From assembly GCF_002282895.1 (NCBI RefSeq), contig NZ_NRRB01000005.1, positions 1 to 64,000 on the forward strand: a stretch of 64,000 nt of DNA. The letters run 5' to 3'. Position numbers and translations under genes: made by a program. Each line of letters begins with the position of its first letter. Position 1 is the stretch's first letter. Origin of the DNA: Paraferrimonas haliotis. Lineage in GTDB: Bacteria > Pseudomonadota > Gammaproteobacteria > Enterobacterales > Shewanellaceae. Under the pieces are notes generated by a model. It had not been told where the DNA came from and searched no databases. It saw only the letters and a list, made by a program, of their open reading frames with translations. Below, piece after piece: positions 47,135 to 55,421 of this stretch.

Positions 47135-48130
47135 TTACTGCCAACTGCGTTCATAGGGGCCAAGTGTTGCGATTTGGCCTTCTGATAGCTTGGTAAGAAT
47201 TTGATTCCAACGAGGAGTTTCGACAAATTGTTCCGGGCTAAGTTTAACCTGATCAATGGCCTCGCGCCAGACGCGAGTGACTTGCTCTACGTAGGCTGGG
47301 CTGCGTTGTCGACCTTCGATCTTAACTGCGGCAACGCCGGATAGATAAAGCTCAGGCAATAAACTCAAGGTATTGAGGCTCGTAGGTGACTCAAGTGTAT
47401 GAGAAATTTCATCGTCGCACTGATAACGCCCTTTACAAACCACAGGGTAGCCCGATGCAGCGTCTTGTTCGTTTCGATCCAACAGCACGCCATTTAAATG
47501 GGTATCCCGAACGCCGTCGTGCTCGCTCCAGCGTACGTGTTGACTTGGAGAGCAAGCCCCCCCCGTGTTAGGCGAATGACCGGTCACATATGAAGAGAGA
47601 TGGCAGCGACCTTCAGACATAATGCACAAGCTGCCATAGGCGAATACTTCTAATTCAATGGGGCTTTTTTTGGCTAGGCGCATAACCTGCTTTATGTCCA
47701 GCACCCGAGGTAAAACGGCGCGAGTGACATTAAAGTCATTTTGATACATGCTCAACGCCGCAAGGGAAGTAGCAGAAGCTTGAACCGATAGGTGCAACTC
47801 TATCTCAGGGTAGTGTGTTTTCGCATAATGCAACAAACCGATATCAGCCATGATTAATGCGTCTACTCGAGCGTCTGCGGCTAGGCTAATGGCTTGATGC
47901 CAGCGTGCTTCTTCTCCAGGAGAAGGAAAGGTGTTAATGGCTACGTATAATTTGCAACCGGCGGCTTTAGTGTACTCAGCCGCTTGCTTCAACTTTTTAG
48001 CGGTGAAATTCAAACCGGCAAAATGACGGGCGTTAGTATCGTCTTTTAGACCTATGTATACCGCATCAGCACCAGATTTTACCGCACTTTTTAGTGAGGC
48101 CATGTTACCAGCGGGACAGAGTAATTCCAT
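47135..48130 (-). CDS. ubiU: O2-independent ubiquinone hydroxylase component UbiU
   Basis: A 331-aa U32 protein beginning MELLCPAGNMASLKSAV. The cluster Cys are at 169, 176, 193 and 232 (YGSLCIMSEGRC, GGACSPSQ, VVCKGR), the same positions as in E. coli UbiU. It forms a complex with UbiV that works under anoxia. Divergent from ubiT across 142 bp, so the three ubi genes probably share control. Confidence 0.95.
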   Translation of the reverse strand: MELLCPAGNMASLKSAVKSGADAVYIGLKDDTNARHFAGLNFTAKKLKQAAEYTKAAGCKLYVAINTFPSPGEEARWHQAISLAADARVDALIMADIGLLHYAKTHYPEIELHLSVQASATSLAALSMYQNDFNVTRAVLPRVLDIKQVMRLAKKSPIELEVFAYGSLCIMSEGRCHLSSYVTGHSPNTGGACSPSQHVRWSEHDGVRDTHLNGVLLDRNEQDAASGYPVVCKGRYQCDDEISHTLESPTSLNTLSLLPELYLSGVAAVKIEGRQRSPAYVEQVTRVWREAIDQVKLSPEQFVETPRWNQILTKLSEGQIATLGPYERSWQ

Positions 48131-48191
48131 GTGATTATTATGAGTATTGGATAAATGACGCGAATTCTATCGGATTTATTTGTGTTTGACC

Positions 48192-48205
48192 TTGACGTGG
48201 CGCAA
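48192..48205 (+). promoter_or_regulatory. Weak FNR-like site between ubiU and ubiT
   Basis: TTGACGTGGCGCAA keeps the outer TTGA and CAA of the FNR/Anr consensus TTGAT-N4-ATCAA (7 of 10 defined positions). Anaerobic control of ubiUVT is known in E. coli, but this match is poor. Confidence 0.25.
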
Positions 48206-48272
48206 GTTTATTTCTTTGCTAAGTCGTTACAATGGCCCGTTTGTTAGTTTTTCATTCAAGTTCGGAGCATGC

Positions 48273-48776
48273 ATGTCCAGTCTTTTATCCCAGCGCTTTG
48301 CCCAGCAAGCTGTTAACGCCATTCCTAAAATCGTTACCCCGCCGATACAGCTTGTGCCGTTTCGCTTTCAAGCGCGCCTGATTGAATCCATGTTGTCGTT
48401 AGTATTGAAAGAGCAAATGGATGACGATGAATTGGAGTTCATCGAGGGACATTGGGTTGGAATTAAAATCACTGATTTGAGCCTTGCGTTTGATGTCAGC
48501 ATTCTTGATAAACAATGGCAAGTGCGCCAACACCAAAGTGATGTCGATGTGTGCTTTAGTGCCGATGGCCAATCCTTAGTGTTAATTGCCGCCATGGAAG
48601 AAGATCCGGACACACTCTTTTTTCAACGAAAGCTTTGCATTGAAGGCGATACCGAGCTAGGGCTTGAAGTAAAGAATTTACTGATGGAAGTAGAGTTCGA
48701 CAAAATGCCTGCGGCGGTTCGTCATGCCATCAGCCAATTGGCGGGGTTGATTAAAGCCGCTAATCAAACCCCTTAA
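48273..48776 (+). CDS. ubiT: SCP2-domain ubiquinone accessory factor UbiT
   Basis: The 167-aa protein has an SCP2 sterol-carrier-like domain: PPIQLVPFRFQARLIESML, FDVSILDKQW and LFFQRKLCIEGDTELGLEVKNLL (quoted in parts). UbiT binds lipid and gathers the quinone intermediates for anaerobic ubiquinone synthesis, as the UbiJ paralogue does in air. ATG 48273 follows CGGAG; an extended frame upstream is leader. Confidence 0.93.
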   Translation: MSSLLSQRFAQQAVNAIPKIVTPPIQLVPFRFQARLIESMLSLVLKEQMDDDELEFIEGHWVGIKITDLSLAFDVSILDKQWQVRQHQSDVDVCFSADGQSLVLIAAMEEDPDTLFFQRKLCIEGDTELGLEVKNLLMEVEFDKMPAAVRHAISQLAGLIKAANQTP

Positions 48777-48785
48777 GCATTTCTA

Positions 48786-49049
<264 letters not shown>

Positions 49050-49136
49050 CTAGTCTCATTGTTTGTCATATCCACTAAAGCAACATTCTACACTCAACTG
49101 TATTGCATGATGAAATTAAAAGTGGGATCTTCGAGC

Positions 49137-49661
49137 TTAAGTTTGACTCAGTGAGCAAATGCACAAATTGGTACTTGGTAGAAAGTGCAACAAAACTTGG
49201 TTTTTGCCCAGCGCTTTAACCAATTGAATGGTTAAACTGTGCGCGCCGTTATTATTAATATTGCGGTTGGAGAATTCTGCCAGATGAAGAGCATGTAAGG
49301 GTTGTTCTGTATGATTTTGGTAGTTTTGAATATCGCTATCGGTCAGACTTAGAACGTAGGTACCGGTACCGTGATTGGCACTTTTTATTTTACCTCGCAT
49401 GGACAGGGTCACAAGCGGTTGCCCGGTTAAGCTGTAATAGCGATAACTGATTCGGGCGCTGCGACCTTGCAATGAAAAGTTGGCTACCATGGCGTATTTA
49501 TGTAAAGCGCCATCGTCAGGGTTAGCCTCCAGTACAGAGTTTCGGCAAGACAGCTCTATGTTGCTGTGGCTGTTCTTTATATGCAGTGCTGACAACACTA
49601 TGACGATTAGCCCCGCTACTATCCAAATAACCGACGATGCTTTTCCCAAAAAACTACTCAC
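49137..49661 (-). CDS. Membrane-anchored periplasmic partner of the ToxR-like regulator
   Basis: A 174-aa protein with one N-terminal span (VIWIVAGLIVIVLSALHI) and a periplasmic domain of about 145 aa, with Cys near 39 and a NLCICS C-terminal pair. Its start overlaps the stop of the ToxR-like gene by 8 bp, implying coupled synthesis. ToxS and VtrC are small membrane-anchored partners encoded just after ToxR and VtrA in Vibrio; this gene has the same place and shape, but I cannot show sequence similarity. Confidence 0.65.
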   Translation of the reverse strand: MSSFLGKASSVIWIVAGLIVIVLSALHIKNSHSNIELSCRNSVLEANPDDGALHKYAMVANFSLQGRSARISYRYYSLTGQPLVTLSMRGKIKSANHGTGTYVLSLTDSDIQNYQNHTEQPLHALHLAEFSNRNINNNGAHSLTIQLVKALGKNQVLLHFLPSTNLCICSLSQT

Positions 49662-50421
49662 AAAGGTTAACCTCGTCTATCCAGTTTGGCGATAAAAACA
49701 GTGGTTGTGCCGAAAAGTCACTATTCTTAATATTCTTGACCACCATTTCCTGAAGCGGTGTTTTGCCCACTAATGATAAGTTGAAGACTTGAGCATCGGC
49801 GGAAAAGGTTAAGTAAACATGGTTCCAAATCATAGGTTCGCAAGTACTCAGGCGTTGCATAAGACGTTGTTGTACTTGGCGCTTTATGGGGGCAGCGTGA
49901 GCTGGGTAGGGCAGCCAATGTAGGGTTAGCGTTTGCTCATTTGAGAGCGTCAGTATTTGCTTGTCAAGATTGGGTGCTTGAGGTACATCAAACCAAATGT
50001 ACTTGTGCATGATGGCGATACTGGCCAATAAAGCAATGACTATACTTGGCACGAAACAAAACTGGAGTAGATGAGAGTGCCTAGGCTTAAAAGAAGTATC
50101 GGGCATTTCAATATTTAATCGATACCCTTTACGTGGAATGGTTTCAATTATAATTGCATCGTGATCATCGAGATACTTTCGCAAGGTAAAAACGGCTTTA
50201 ACCACTGCGGAGTCACTCATTATCGGCTCAAGTCCTCCAGCACAAGCCAGCTGTTGCTTATTAAATACTTGATTGGGGTGCTCACACAGGAATGTCATCA
50301 CTTGGTACTCGGTTGGAGTTAGTGAATGCTTGGTGCCAGTCTCACGATTAACGACCCCATTTGCGCTTGGGTCAAAGGTGAATTGATTGATGTCCACGTT
50401 GATATCGTTATGCATCTGCAT
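49654..50421 (-). CDS. ToxR/CadC-like transmembrane transcription regulator
   Basis: A 255-aa protein with an N-terminal OmpR/PhoB-type winged helix (TPTEYQVMTFLCEHPNQVFN ... VKAVFTLRKYL ... IIETIPRKGYRLN), a membrane span near 121-141 (SIVIALLASIAIMHKYI) and a periplasmic domain of about 110 aa with two Cys (STCEPM and VNLCE). This is the ToxR/CadC arrangement, in which a periplasmic signal controls DNA binding. It overlaps a small partner gene and is divergent from the split-Soret cytochrome gene, its likely target. Confidence 0.88.
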   Translation of the reverse strand: MQMHNDINVDINQFTFDPSANGVVNRETGTKHSLTPTEYQVMTFLCEHPNQVFNKQQLACAGGLEPIMSDSAVVKAVFTLRKYLDDHDAIIIETIPRKGYRLNIEMPDTSFKPRHSHLLQFCFVPSIVIALLASIAIMHKYIWFDVPQAPNLDKQILTLSNEQTLTLHWLPYPAHAAPIKRQVQQRLMQRLSTCEPMIWNHVYLTFSADAQVFNLSLVGKTPLQEMVVKNIKNSDFSAQPLFLSPNWIDEVNLCE

Positions 50422-50823
50422 TGTTCGATTTATGTAATATTATAATAACGTAATTTGAGTGCTATCTCTGTAAAGTGCCTCACATTCTCTGAGGGACTCA
50501 CAGTGTTCTCTCGCATCTGTGATTCTCCTCAACTTTTCAAATCAATAATCAGCATTGTAATGACATGTAATCAGTATTACATACCAACAGCAGTAAGTAT
50601 TTTGAATTAATATTCTAAAAAAAGGTTTATTTGACTCATTTTGTGTCAAAGGGCTTCAAGGTAAGTCATTACAGGAACAGGCCCAATATTACTCGGATCT
50701 TGCTCACACAGTGCTTGCGGTCGATGTCCTATAGTGGCGCAGTCAAATTTACTAAGGCCTATAGCACCCAAGTCACAACGATAGATGGTATAGAGCTGAG
50801 ACTTATATTATTGGAGAACAAAA
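50422..50823. other. 402-bp divergent regulatory region
   Basis: The region separates the ToxR-like gene from the cytochrome gene. It holds three TGTAAT/ATTACA elements 10 bp apart (50556-50581) and two related CTCACA-TTCTC-like stretches (about 50481-50530). A frame open on the plus strand from 50631 runs into the cytochrome gene in a different phase and is not a gene. Confidence 0.6.
50556..50581. promoter_or_regulatory. Phased TGTAAT operator candidate
   Basis: TGTAAT at 50556 and again at 50566, then its inverse ATTACA at 50576. The starts are exactly 10 bp apart, one helical turn, so a regulator could bind all three on one face of the DNA. It is located between the ToxR-like gene and the cytochrome gene. 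Confidence 0.45.
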
Positions 50824-51633
50824 ATGACAGAAATGAATCGCAGACAAGCATTGGGAAAAATTATTGGTGTGAGCTCAGCGGTTGCTGGAGGAGCGCTTCT
50901 TGCGAGCCCAGTTATTGCGGCCGCAACCAACAGTGAAGGCGATTGGAAGTTGCAAGTTGGCGAGCGCCTAGCGTACGCAAAGTTGGACCCTATGGCGGTT
51001 GCAAAGCGAGCTTATGAAACTCGTAATGGCTGTATGTTTCAAGTATTCGATAGCATTATCCAATCTCTGGCGGAATCGGATTCGCCGGATGCCGCTAAAT
51101 TTGCTCAACTCCCAACCGCGTTGGCTCATTTTGGCTACGCCGGTATGTTAGGTGAAGGGGCCGTATGCGGCAACATTAACGCTACTGCAATGCTTGCAAA
51201 CTTGCTGTCTATTAATGGCAACAGTGCTAACGCCTTCTTTAGTCAGATAAATCGTTACTATGAGCGTACAGCTCTGCCTTTGCAAACGCCTGAATTTATC
51301 GCCGGCATTGGTGAAGACATGGAAGTAACCAAAGATAAAGTTGGTACACCAACTGCTGCGAATTCTATTTTATGTCACTCATCGATAAGCCTATGGGCTA
51401 AAGAAAATAATAAGAGTTTTGCCGACAAAGGTATGCGCTGCTTCCAGCTATCGGCGTCGATTGCTTATGAGTTAGTTTCTATGCTTAACCGTGCTCTTGA
51501 TGGCGAAATGGTTGACGATCACCCGGTAAGTGACGAAGTGCAAAACTGTCAAACTTGCCATACTCCAAGTTCGACTTTTGCGACCAGTGTGAAAACCGAT
51601 ATGTCGTGTAACACCTGCCATGGCGGGCACTAA
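50824..51633 (+). CDS. Split-Soret-type dihaem cytochrome c, Tat-exported
   Basis: The 269-aa protein opens with a twin-arginine signal (NRRQALGKIIG, hydrophobic stretch, end near residue 34). The middle resembles the C_GCAxxG_C_C family: NGCMFQVFDSI and GMLGEGAVCGNINATAMLANLL, quoted in parts. Two haem c motifs sit at the C-terminus: CQTCH (242-246) and CNTCH (262-266). This combination matches split-Soret cytochrome c of Desulfovibrio, a dimer with haems at the dimer interface and an Fe-S cluster. RBS GGAG precedes ATG 50824. Its function is not established in any organism I know. Confidence 0.78.
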   Translation: MTEMNRRQALGKIIGVSSAVAGGALLASPVIAAATNSEGDWKLQVGERLAYAKLDPMAVAKRAYETRNGCMFQVFDSIIQSLAESDSPDAAKFAQLPTALAHFGYAGMLGEGAVCGNINATAMLANLLSINGNSANAFFSQINRYYERTALPLQTPEFIAGIGEDMEVTKDKVGTPTAANSILCHSSISLWAKENNKSFADKGMRCFQLSASIAYELVSMLNRALDGEMVDDHPVSDEVQNCQTCHTPSSTFATSVKTDMSCNTCHGGH

Positions 51634-51648
51634 GCCAAGGAGTATAGA

Positions 51649-52122
51649 ATGAATAACACGATTAAACTTTGTTTGACTGCTGCCGGGTTACTTGCGTTGA
51701 GTGGTTGTGGAGGTTCTGACAACGAGACGCCTGAAGTTCCTCAACCGGATGACAGTATCTCCATCAATGAAACAAGCACTTTAACAGCTCAACTGATGTC
51801 GATTGATGGTTTTCAAGGTACCGCGACAATCAATTTGCTAGGCGATAACGAGTTACCTGTAACCGATGCCCAATCAATGAAGCTGATCTTAATGGCGTAT
51901 CCAGATGGAGCGACCTCAACCAAATACAAGCTTGGGTGGCACCAGTATTCCTTATTGGATTGTTTAGAAGCTTCCTGTGAAGCCGGAGTCAGCGAGGTCG
52001 ACACTGGTCAGTATCAGATTGATTTTGGCAGTGTGGATTGGCGCAGTGAAGTTAACGACTTTAAATTAGCCTTGGAAGTATCGGGTTCACAGGTGCATTT
52101 GCCTTTAGCGTTTGTTGACTAG
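51649..52122 (+). CDS. Lipoprotein paired with the split-Soret cytochrome
   Basis: A 157-aa lipoprotein with lipobox LSGC (Cys20) and a spacer rich in Gly, Asp and Pro (GGSDNETPEVPQPDD). The mature part is beta-rich, with two Cys in LLDCLEASCEAG. It starts 15 bp after the cytochrome stop, with AAGGAG upstream, so the two are an operon. It may be the outer-membrane or inner-membrane anchor for the cytochrome. Family not recognised. Confidence 0.72.
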   Translation: MNNTIKLCLTAAGLLALSGCGGSDNETPEVPQPDDSISINETSTLTAQLMSIDGFQGTATINLLGDNELPVTDAQSMKLILMAYPDGATSTKYKLGWHQYSLLDCLEASCEAGVSEVDTGQYQIDFGSVDWRSEVNDFKLALEVSGSQVHLPLAFVD

Positions 52123-52155
52123 GTAGACTCACCTAAGTAATTATCTGGTATCAGT

Positions 52156-52184
52156 AAAAACAGCACCAATAGGTGCTGTTTTTT
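52156..52184 (+). terminator. Terminator of the cytochrome-lipoprotein operon
   Basis: Stem AAAAACAGCACC/GGTGCTGTTTTT with loop AATA and a T tail. Confidence 0.92.
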
Positions 52185-52291
52185 GCTTCGATACTTAACC
52201 TTTTCGCAAGAGAATTTTGATATTGCAAACATAATTCTCGTTAAAGACAAAATTAGAGTAACGAAAGCTTGTTTAATATCGAAAATTCACT

Positions 52292-53125
52292 CTAATGGGC
52301 TTGTGTTCGAATGGTGCAATGTACGCCTCCAGATGCGTTCATCCTGCAATCCATCGAAAATGGGTCTGAACCATTGACGATAACTACGACACCAAGCCTA
52401 GCTGCAGCTTCTATAAATTTTTGAACACCAGACATTCCCTGTTGAGCTAATCTATACTTTTGAGCGACCATTAGGCTGTCGACAGTTAAAGGTATCTCGT
52501 TGTTATCAGCGTCAATCGCTAAAATTAACTTTAAAGGAAGAGGTGCACCGATAGTAGGAGTTACTTCAAAAAACGCTTTAGACTGATCTTCAAATTTCAC
52601 TTCCATGATATATGTATGCTGGGATAGTTTGCCATCTAACTTTAAAACTGAATGAGCGAACTCTGCTAATTTATCCTTAAAGTTTAAAGAGTTTACAATG
52701 TAATCGCTAACATCATTTCTAGTGCTACTAGAACCGACTAAATCATATGCAGAGCTCGCAATCTCTTTAGGTACCTCATCATCAGCTGCTCGCGACAACG
52801 ACTCTGTTGCAGAAATTATTGAGGTAAATTCAAAACTCTCATATTCGCTTGGAAATCTTTGAATGACCTCAAAATAGCTCGCTACTTCAGGTTCAAATGA
52901 GCGAATATAGATTACTTGATATTTTTTAAGCTCTTTAGACTTATAATTTCCGATTAGAATATAGTTGTTTGACTCACCCGTTTGTGTCGCCTCATCTTCG
53001 GCGATAATTTCATAGTCATAGTCGGATGTACAATAATCGCATTTGACAAATCGGTTTGCAGACATAGCATTAAAGCTAAATAATATGGTTATTGCAGTAA
53101 CTGTTATAACGCGCATTAAACTCAT
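52292..53125 (-). CDS. Orphan secreted protein, unknown
   Basis: A 277-aa protein with a signal peptide ending near NAMSANRF, then a CDYC motif at the mature N-terminus and a long region rich in Ser, Glu and Ile. One more Cys pair (MDCRM, VHCTI) lies near the C-terminus. AGGA precedes ATG 53125 at eight bases. The gene is visibly richer in A+T than its neighbours, as expected for recent acquisition. I do not recognise the family. A 10-bp tandem repeat lies 40-70 bp upstream. Confidence 0.65.
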   Translation of the reverse strand: MSLMRVITVTAITILFSFNAMSANRFVKCDYCTSDYDYEIIAEDEATQTGESNNYILIGNYKSKELKKYQVIYIRSFEPEVASYFEVIQRFPSEYESFEFTSIISATESLSRAADDEVPKEIASSAYDLVGSSSTRNDVSDYIVNSLNFKDKLAEFAHSVLKLDGKLSQHTYIMEVKFEDQSKAFFEVTPTIGAPLPLKLILAIDADNNEIPLTVDSLMVAQKYRLAQQGMSGVQKFIEAAARLGVVVIVNGSDPFSMDCRMNASGGVHCTIRTQAH

Positions 53126-53163
53126 CAGTATTTCCTTTCACGTTTAATTAGTGATTACTGTTA

Positions 53164-53193
53164 GACGTTCATTGACGTTCATTGATGTTTAAC
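53164..53193. repeat. 10-bp tandem repeat upstream of the orphan secreted protein
   Basis: GACGTTCATT occurs at 53164-53173 and 53174-53183, followed by a degenerate third copy GATGTTTAAC. The period equals one helical turn. It lies in the presumed promoter region of the minus-strand gene starting at 53125. Confidence 0.6.
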
Positions 53194-53324
53194 TAGGTTA
53201 TTTTGCTACTTCTTTTATGAAGCTATCATCAGTGACATTGAGCTTCACCTACTTTGTTTTCGTCAGTATCCCTTAAGCTGTCTTGCTTCAATATTATTCG
53301 TCTTACTAGTACATTTTTCGCTTG

Positions 53325-54677
53325 TTAAGCTTTCGCGTGAGGGTTGCGAGTGGTTTCATCGAGACCTAAATTACGCATGAGTATGGCTTTAGTGAGATCA
53401 TGTTCAGCACCTAGGTCCATATAAACCGTGTGTCCTGAACCTAGTCCCGCTTCAACCGCTTCACCTTTATGATTAACCAGTGCGTTGACGGTAAGGTTCT
53501 GGTTGCCATTTGGGGTCATAATCTCAACGCTGTCGCCAAGACTGAATTTATTTTTCACGATGATCTCAGCCCAACCGTCGCTGTTACGGGCGCCGGTTAA
53601 TTCGCCCACAAACTGCTGTTTGTCGGATATGGAATAGCCGTACTCGTAGTTTTGATACTCATCGTGGGTATGGCGACGCAAAAAGCCTTCGGTGTAGCCA
53701 CGGCTGGCCAGGTTATCGAGACGATACATTAAGCCTGGGTTAAACGGGCGCCCTGCGGCGGCATCTTCAATGGCTTGACGATAAATTTGGGCGGTACGGG
53801 CAACGTAATAGAATGACTTAGTACGGCCTTCGATTTTTAAGCTGTCGACGCCAATCTTAGCGAGTCTCTCAACGTGCTGAATGGCCCTTAAGTCTTTCGA
53901 GTTCATTATGTATGTGCCATGCTCATCTTCGAACGCTGGCATGTACTCTCCAGGACGGTTGCCTTCTTGCAGCAATACCACTTGATCCGTTGGTTGGCCT
54001 TCGCCCAAGGTCGGTTGCGCCGGCTCAATGGCCACAATATCGCCGCTTTCGGTTTCTTTGGCCTCGTGCACATCGTATTTCCAACGACAAGAGTTCGTGC
54101 AGGTACCTTGGTTAGGATCGCGCTTATTGATGTAGCCAGACAGCAAGCAGCGTCCGGAGTACGCCATACACAATGCGCCGTGAACAAACACTTCCAGCTC
54201 AATGTCTGGGCATTTTTGACGAATCTCTTCAATCTCATCAAGGGACAATTCACGGGATAAAATAACCCGTTTGATGCCCTGGCTTTCCCAGAACTTCACC
54301 GATGCCCAATTGATGGCGTTCGCTTGTACCGATAAGTGAACTTCTTGCTCAGGGAAGGCTTCGCGCATCATCATGATTAAACCTGGATCAGACATAATGA
54401 TGGCATCTGGATTCATGTCCACCACAGGTTTCATGTCTTTTATGTAGGTTTTTAATTTACTGTTGTGCGGCGAGATATTGGAGACAACGTAGAGTTTTTT
54501 ACCCAGCTCGTGGGCTTCATTAATACCCTGAGCAAGATTGTCTAAATTGAAATCATTGTTTCTTACACGCAAACTGTAGCGTGGTTGGCCTGCGTATACG
54601 GCATCTGCACCGTAAGCGAATGCATAACGCATGTTTTTGATGGTACCTGCCGGAGACAAGAGTTCTGGTTTAAACAT
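53325..54677 (-). CDS. trhP: tRNA uridine-5-hydroxylation protein TrhP (U32 family)
   Basis: The 450-aa protein starts MFKPELLSPAGTIKNMRYAF and has Cys residues in ALCMAYSGRCLLSG and GTCTNSCRWKYD that would hold a [4Fe-4S] cluster. It is the YegQ/TrhP member of the U32 family, which with prephenate makes 5-hydroxyuridine at tRNA wobble position 34 without oxygen. It is the third U32 paralogue in the window, with ubiU and ubiV. Confidence 0.93.
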   Translation of the reverse strand: MFKPELLSPAGTIKNMRYAFAYGADAVYAGQPRYSLRVRNNDFNLDNLAQGINEAHELGKKLYVVSNISPHNSKLKTYIKDMKPVVDMNPDAIIMSDPGLIMMMREAFPEQEVHLSVQANAINWASVKFWESQGIKRVILSRELSLDEIEEIRQKCPDIELEVFVHGALCMAYSGRCLLSGYINKRDPNQGTCTNSCRWKYDVHEAKETESGDIVAIEPAQPTLGEGQPTDQVVLLQEGNRPGEYMPAFEDEHGTYIMNSKDLRAIQHVERLAKIGVDSLKIEGRTKSFYYVARTAQIYRQAIEDAAAGRPFNPGLMYRLDNLASRGYTEGFLRRHTHDEYQNYEYGYSISDKQQFVGELTGARNSDGWAEIIVKNKFSLGDSVEIMTPNGNQNLTVNALVNHKGEAVEAGLGSGHTVYMDLGAEHDLTKAILMRNLGLDETTRNPHAKA

Positions 54678-54759
54678 TGGACCTTAATTACCTTAAGCTT
54701 GGGCATAAATTCGCCGACATTATAGAGACTCGTCATCTCTAAGTATATCGGCTTTTTCG

Positions 54760-55329
54760 TTAGAGGCGTTTTTGCTCAAAGGCAAACTGCATTTCTTGGT
54801 TATTAATATCTACCTTCATTAATACGATAGGGGTCATGTTATTGAACTCCACCGTGCTATCAACCCGAACAATGGCAGCAAAGGTTTGTCCTGGAGCAAC
54901 CTGGGTGTCAGCTAAGGCTAATTGAGACACCTTAGCTTTATCGGTTTGTCCAACTAGTTTAATTAAATCGGTAAGTAACGTTTGATATTCATTTTGAGCT
55001 TGCTCGGCGATTTCCAGCTGGTTTGGCGAAACAACAGAGTAGCTGTTGCCGTTGATTTCGGCGCTGACTTGTGAGGCAGACAAGTTAATGGTTTGTGAGC
55101 CTGTATTTTTTAGTACGATGGCGAAATCCAGTGGCACGTCGTCCTTTTGCAACACTTGGGTGGGTTGCATGGCCAACGTAAACTCAGGCTCACCTTGCAT
55201 AATAAGTGGACGATTACCTTCAAACACCACTTGCTGCGTATCGTGAGTCATGGGGATGTACTGAAAATGTTGAGAAGCGCAGCCGCTTAAGCTGACAGCC
55301 AATACTAGTCCTAACATAAATACACGCAT
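54760..55329 (-). CDS. Lipoprotein of unknown function
   Basis: A 189-aa protein with lipobox LSGC (Cys17). The mature region shows a beta-sandwich-like pattern with LDFAIVLKNTGSQTINLSASQ and VDSTVEFNNMTPIVL. The presence of KNTGSQTI resembles late-embryogenesis-like or immunoglobulin-like domains that bind neighbouring proteins, but I cannot assign the family. Single gene between trhP and queF. Confidence 0.7.
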   Translation of the reverse strand: MRVFMLGLVLAVSLSGCASQHFQYIPMTHDTQQVVFEGNRPLIMQGEPEFTLAMQPTQVLQKDDVPLDFAIVLKNTGSQTINLSASQVSAEINGNSYSVVSPNQLEIAEQAQNEYQTLLTDLIKLVGQTDKAKVSQLALADTQVAPGQTFAAIVRVDSTVEFNNMTPIVLMKVDINNQEMQFAFEQKRL

Positions 55330-55421
55330 AACTTATCCTTTTTACTGGTTGTTAGATAATTATTGTAGAGCGTTTAGGTTGTAAGGTTGTGTTTATATTC
55401 ACTTATCTTGTGTCGCCGAGT

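Noticed and set aside
48192-48205. Strong FNR site for ubiUVT
   Set aside because: Only 7 of 10 defined bases match, so it is listed as weak and not as a site.
50631-50936. 101-aa plus-strand frame before the split-Soret gene
   Set aside because: It overlaps the cytochrome start in another phase, has no plausible ribosome-binding site or domain, and lies in the regulatory gap.
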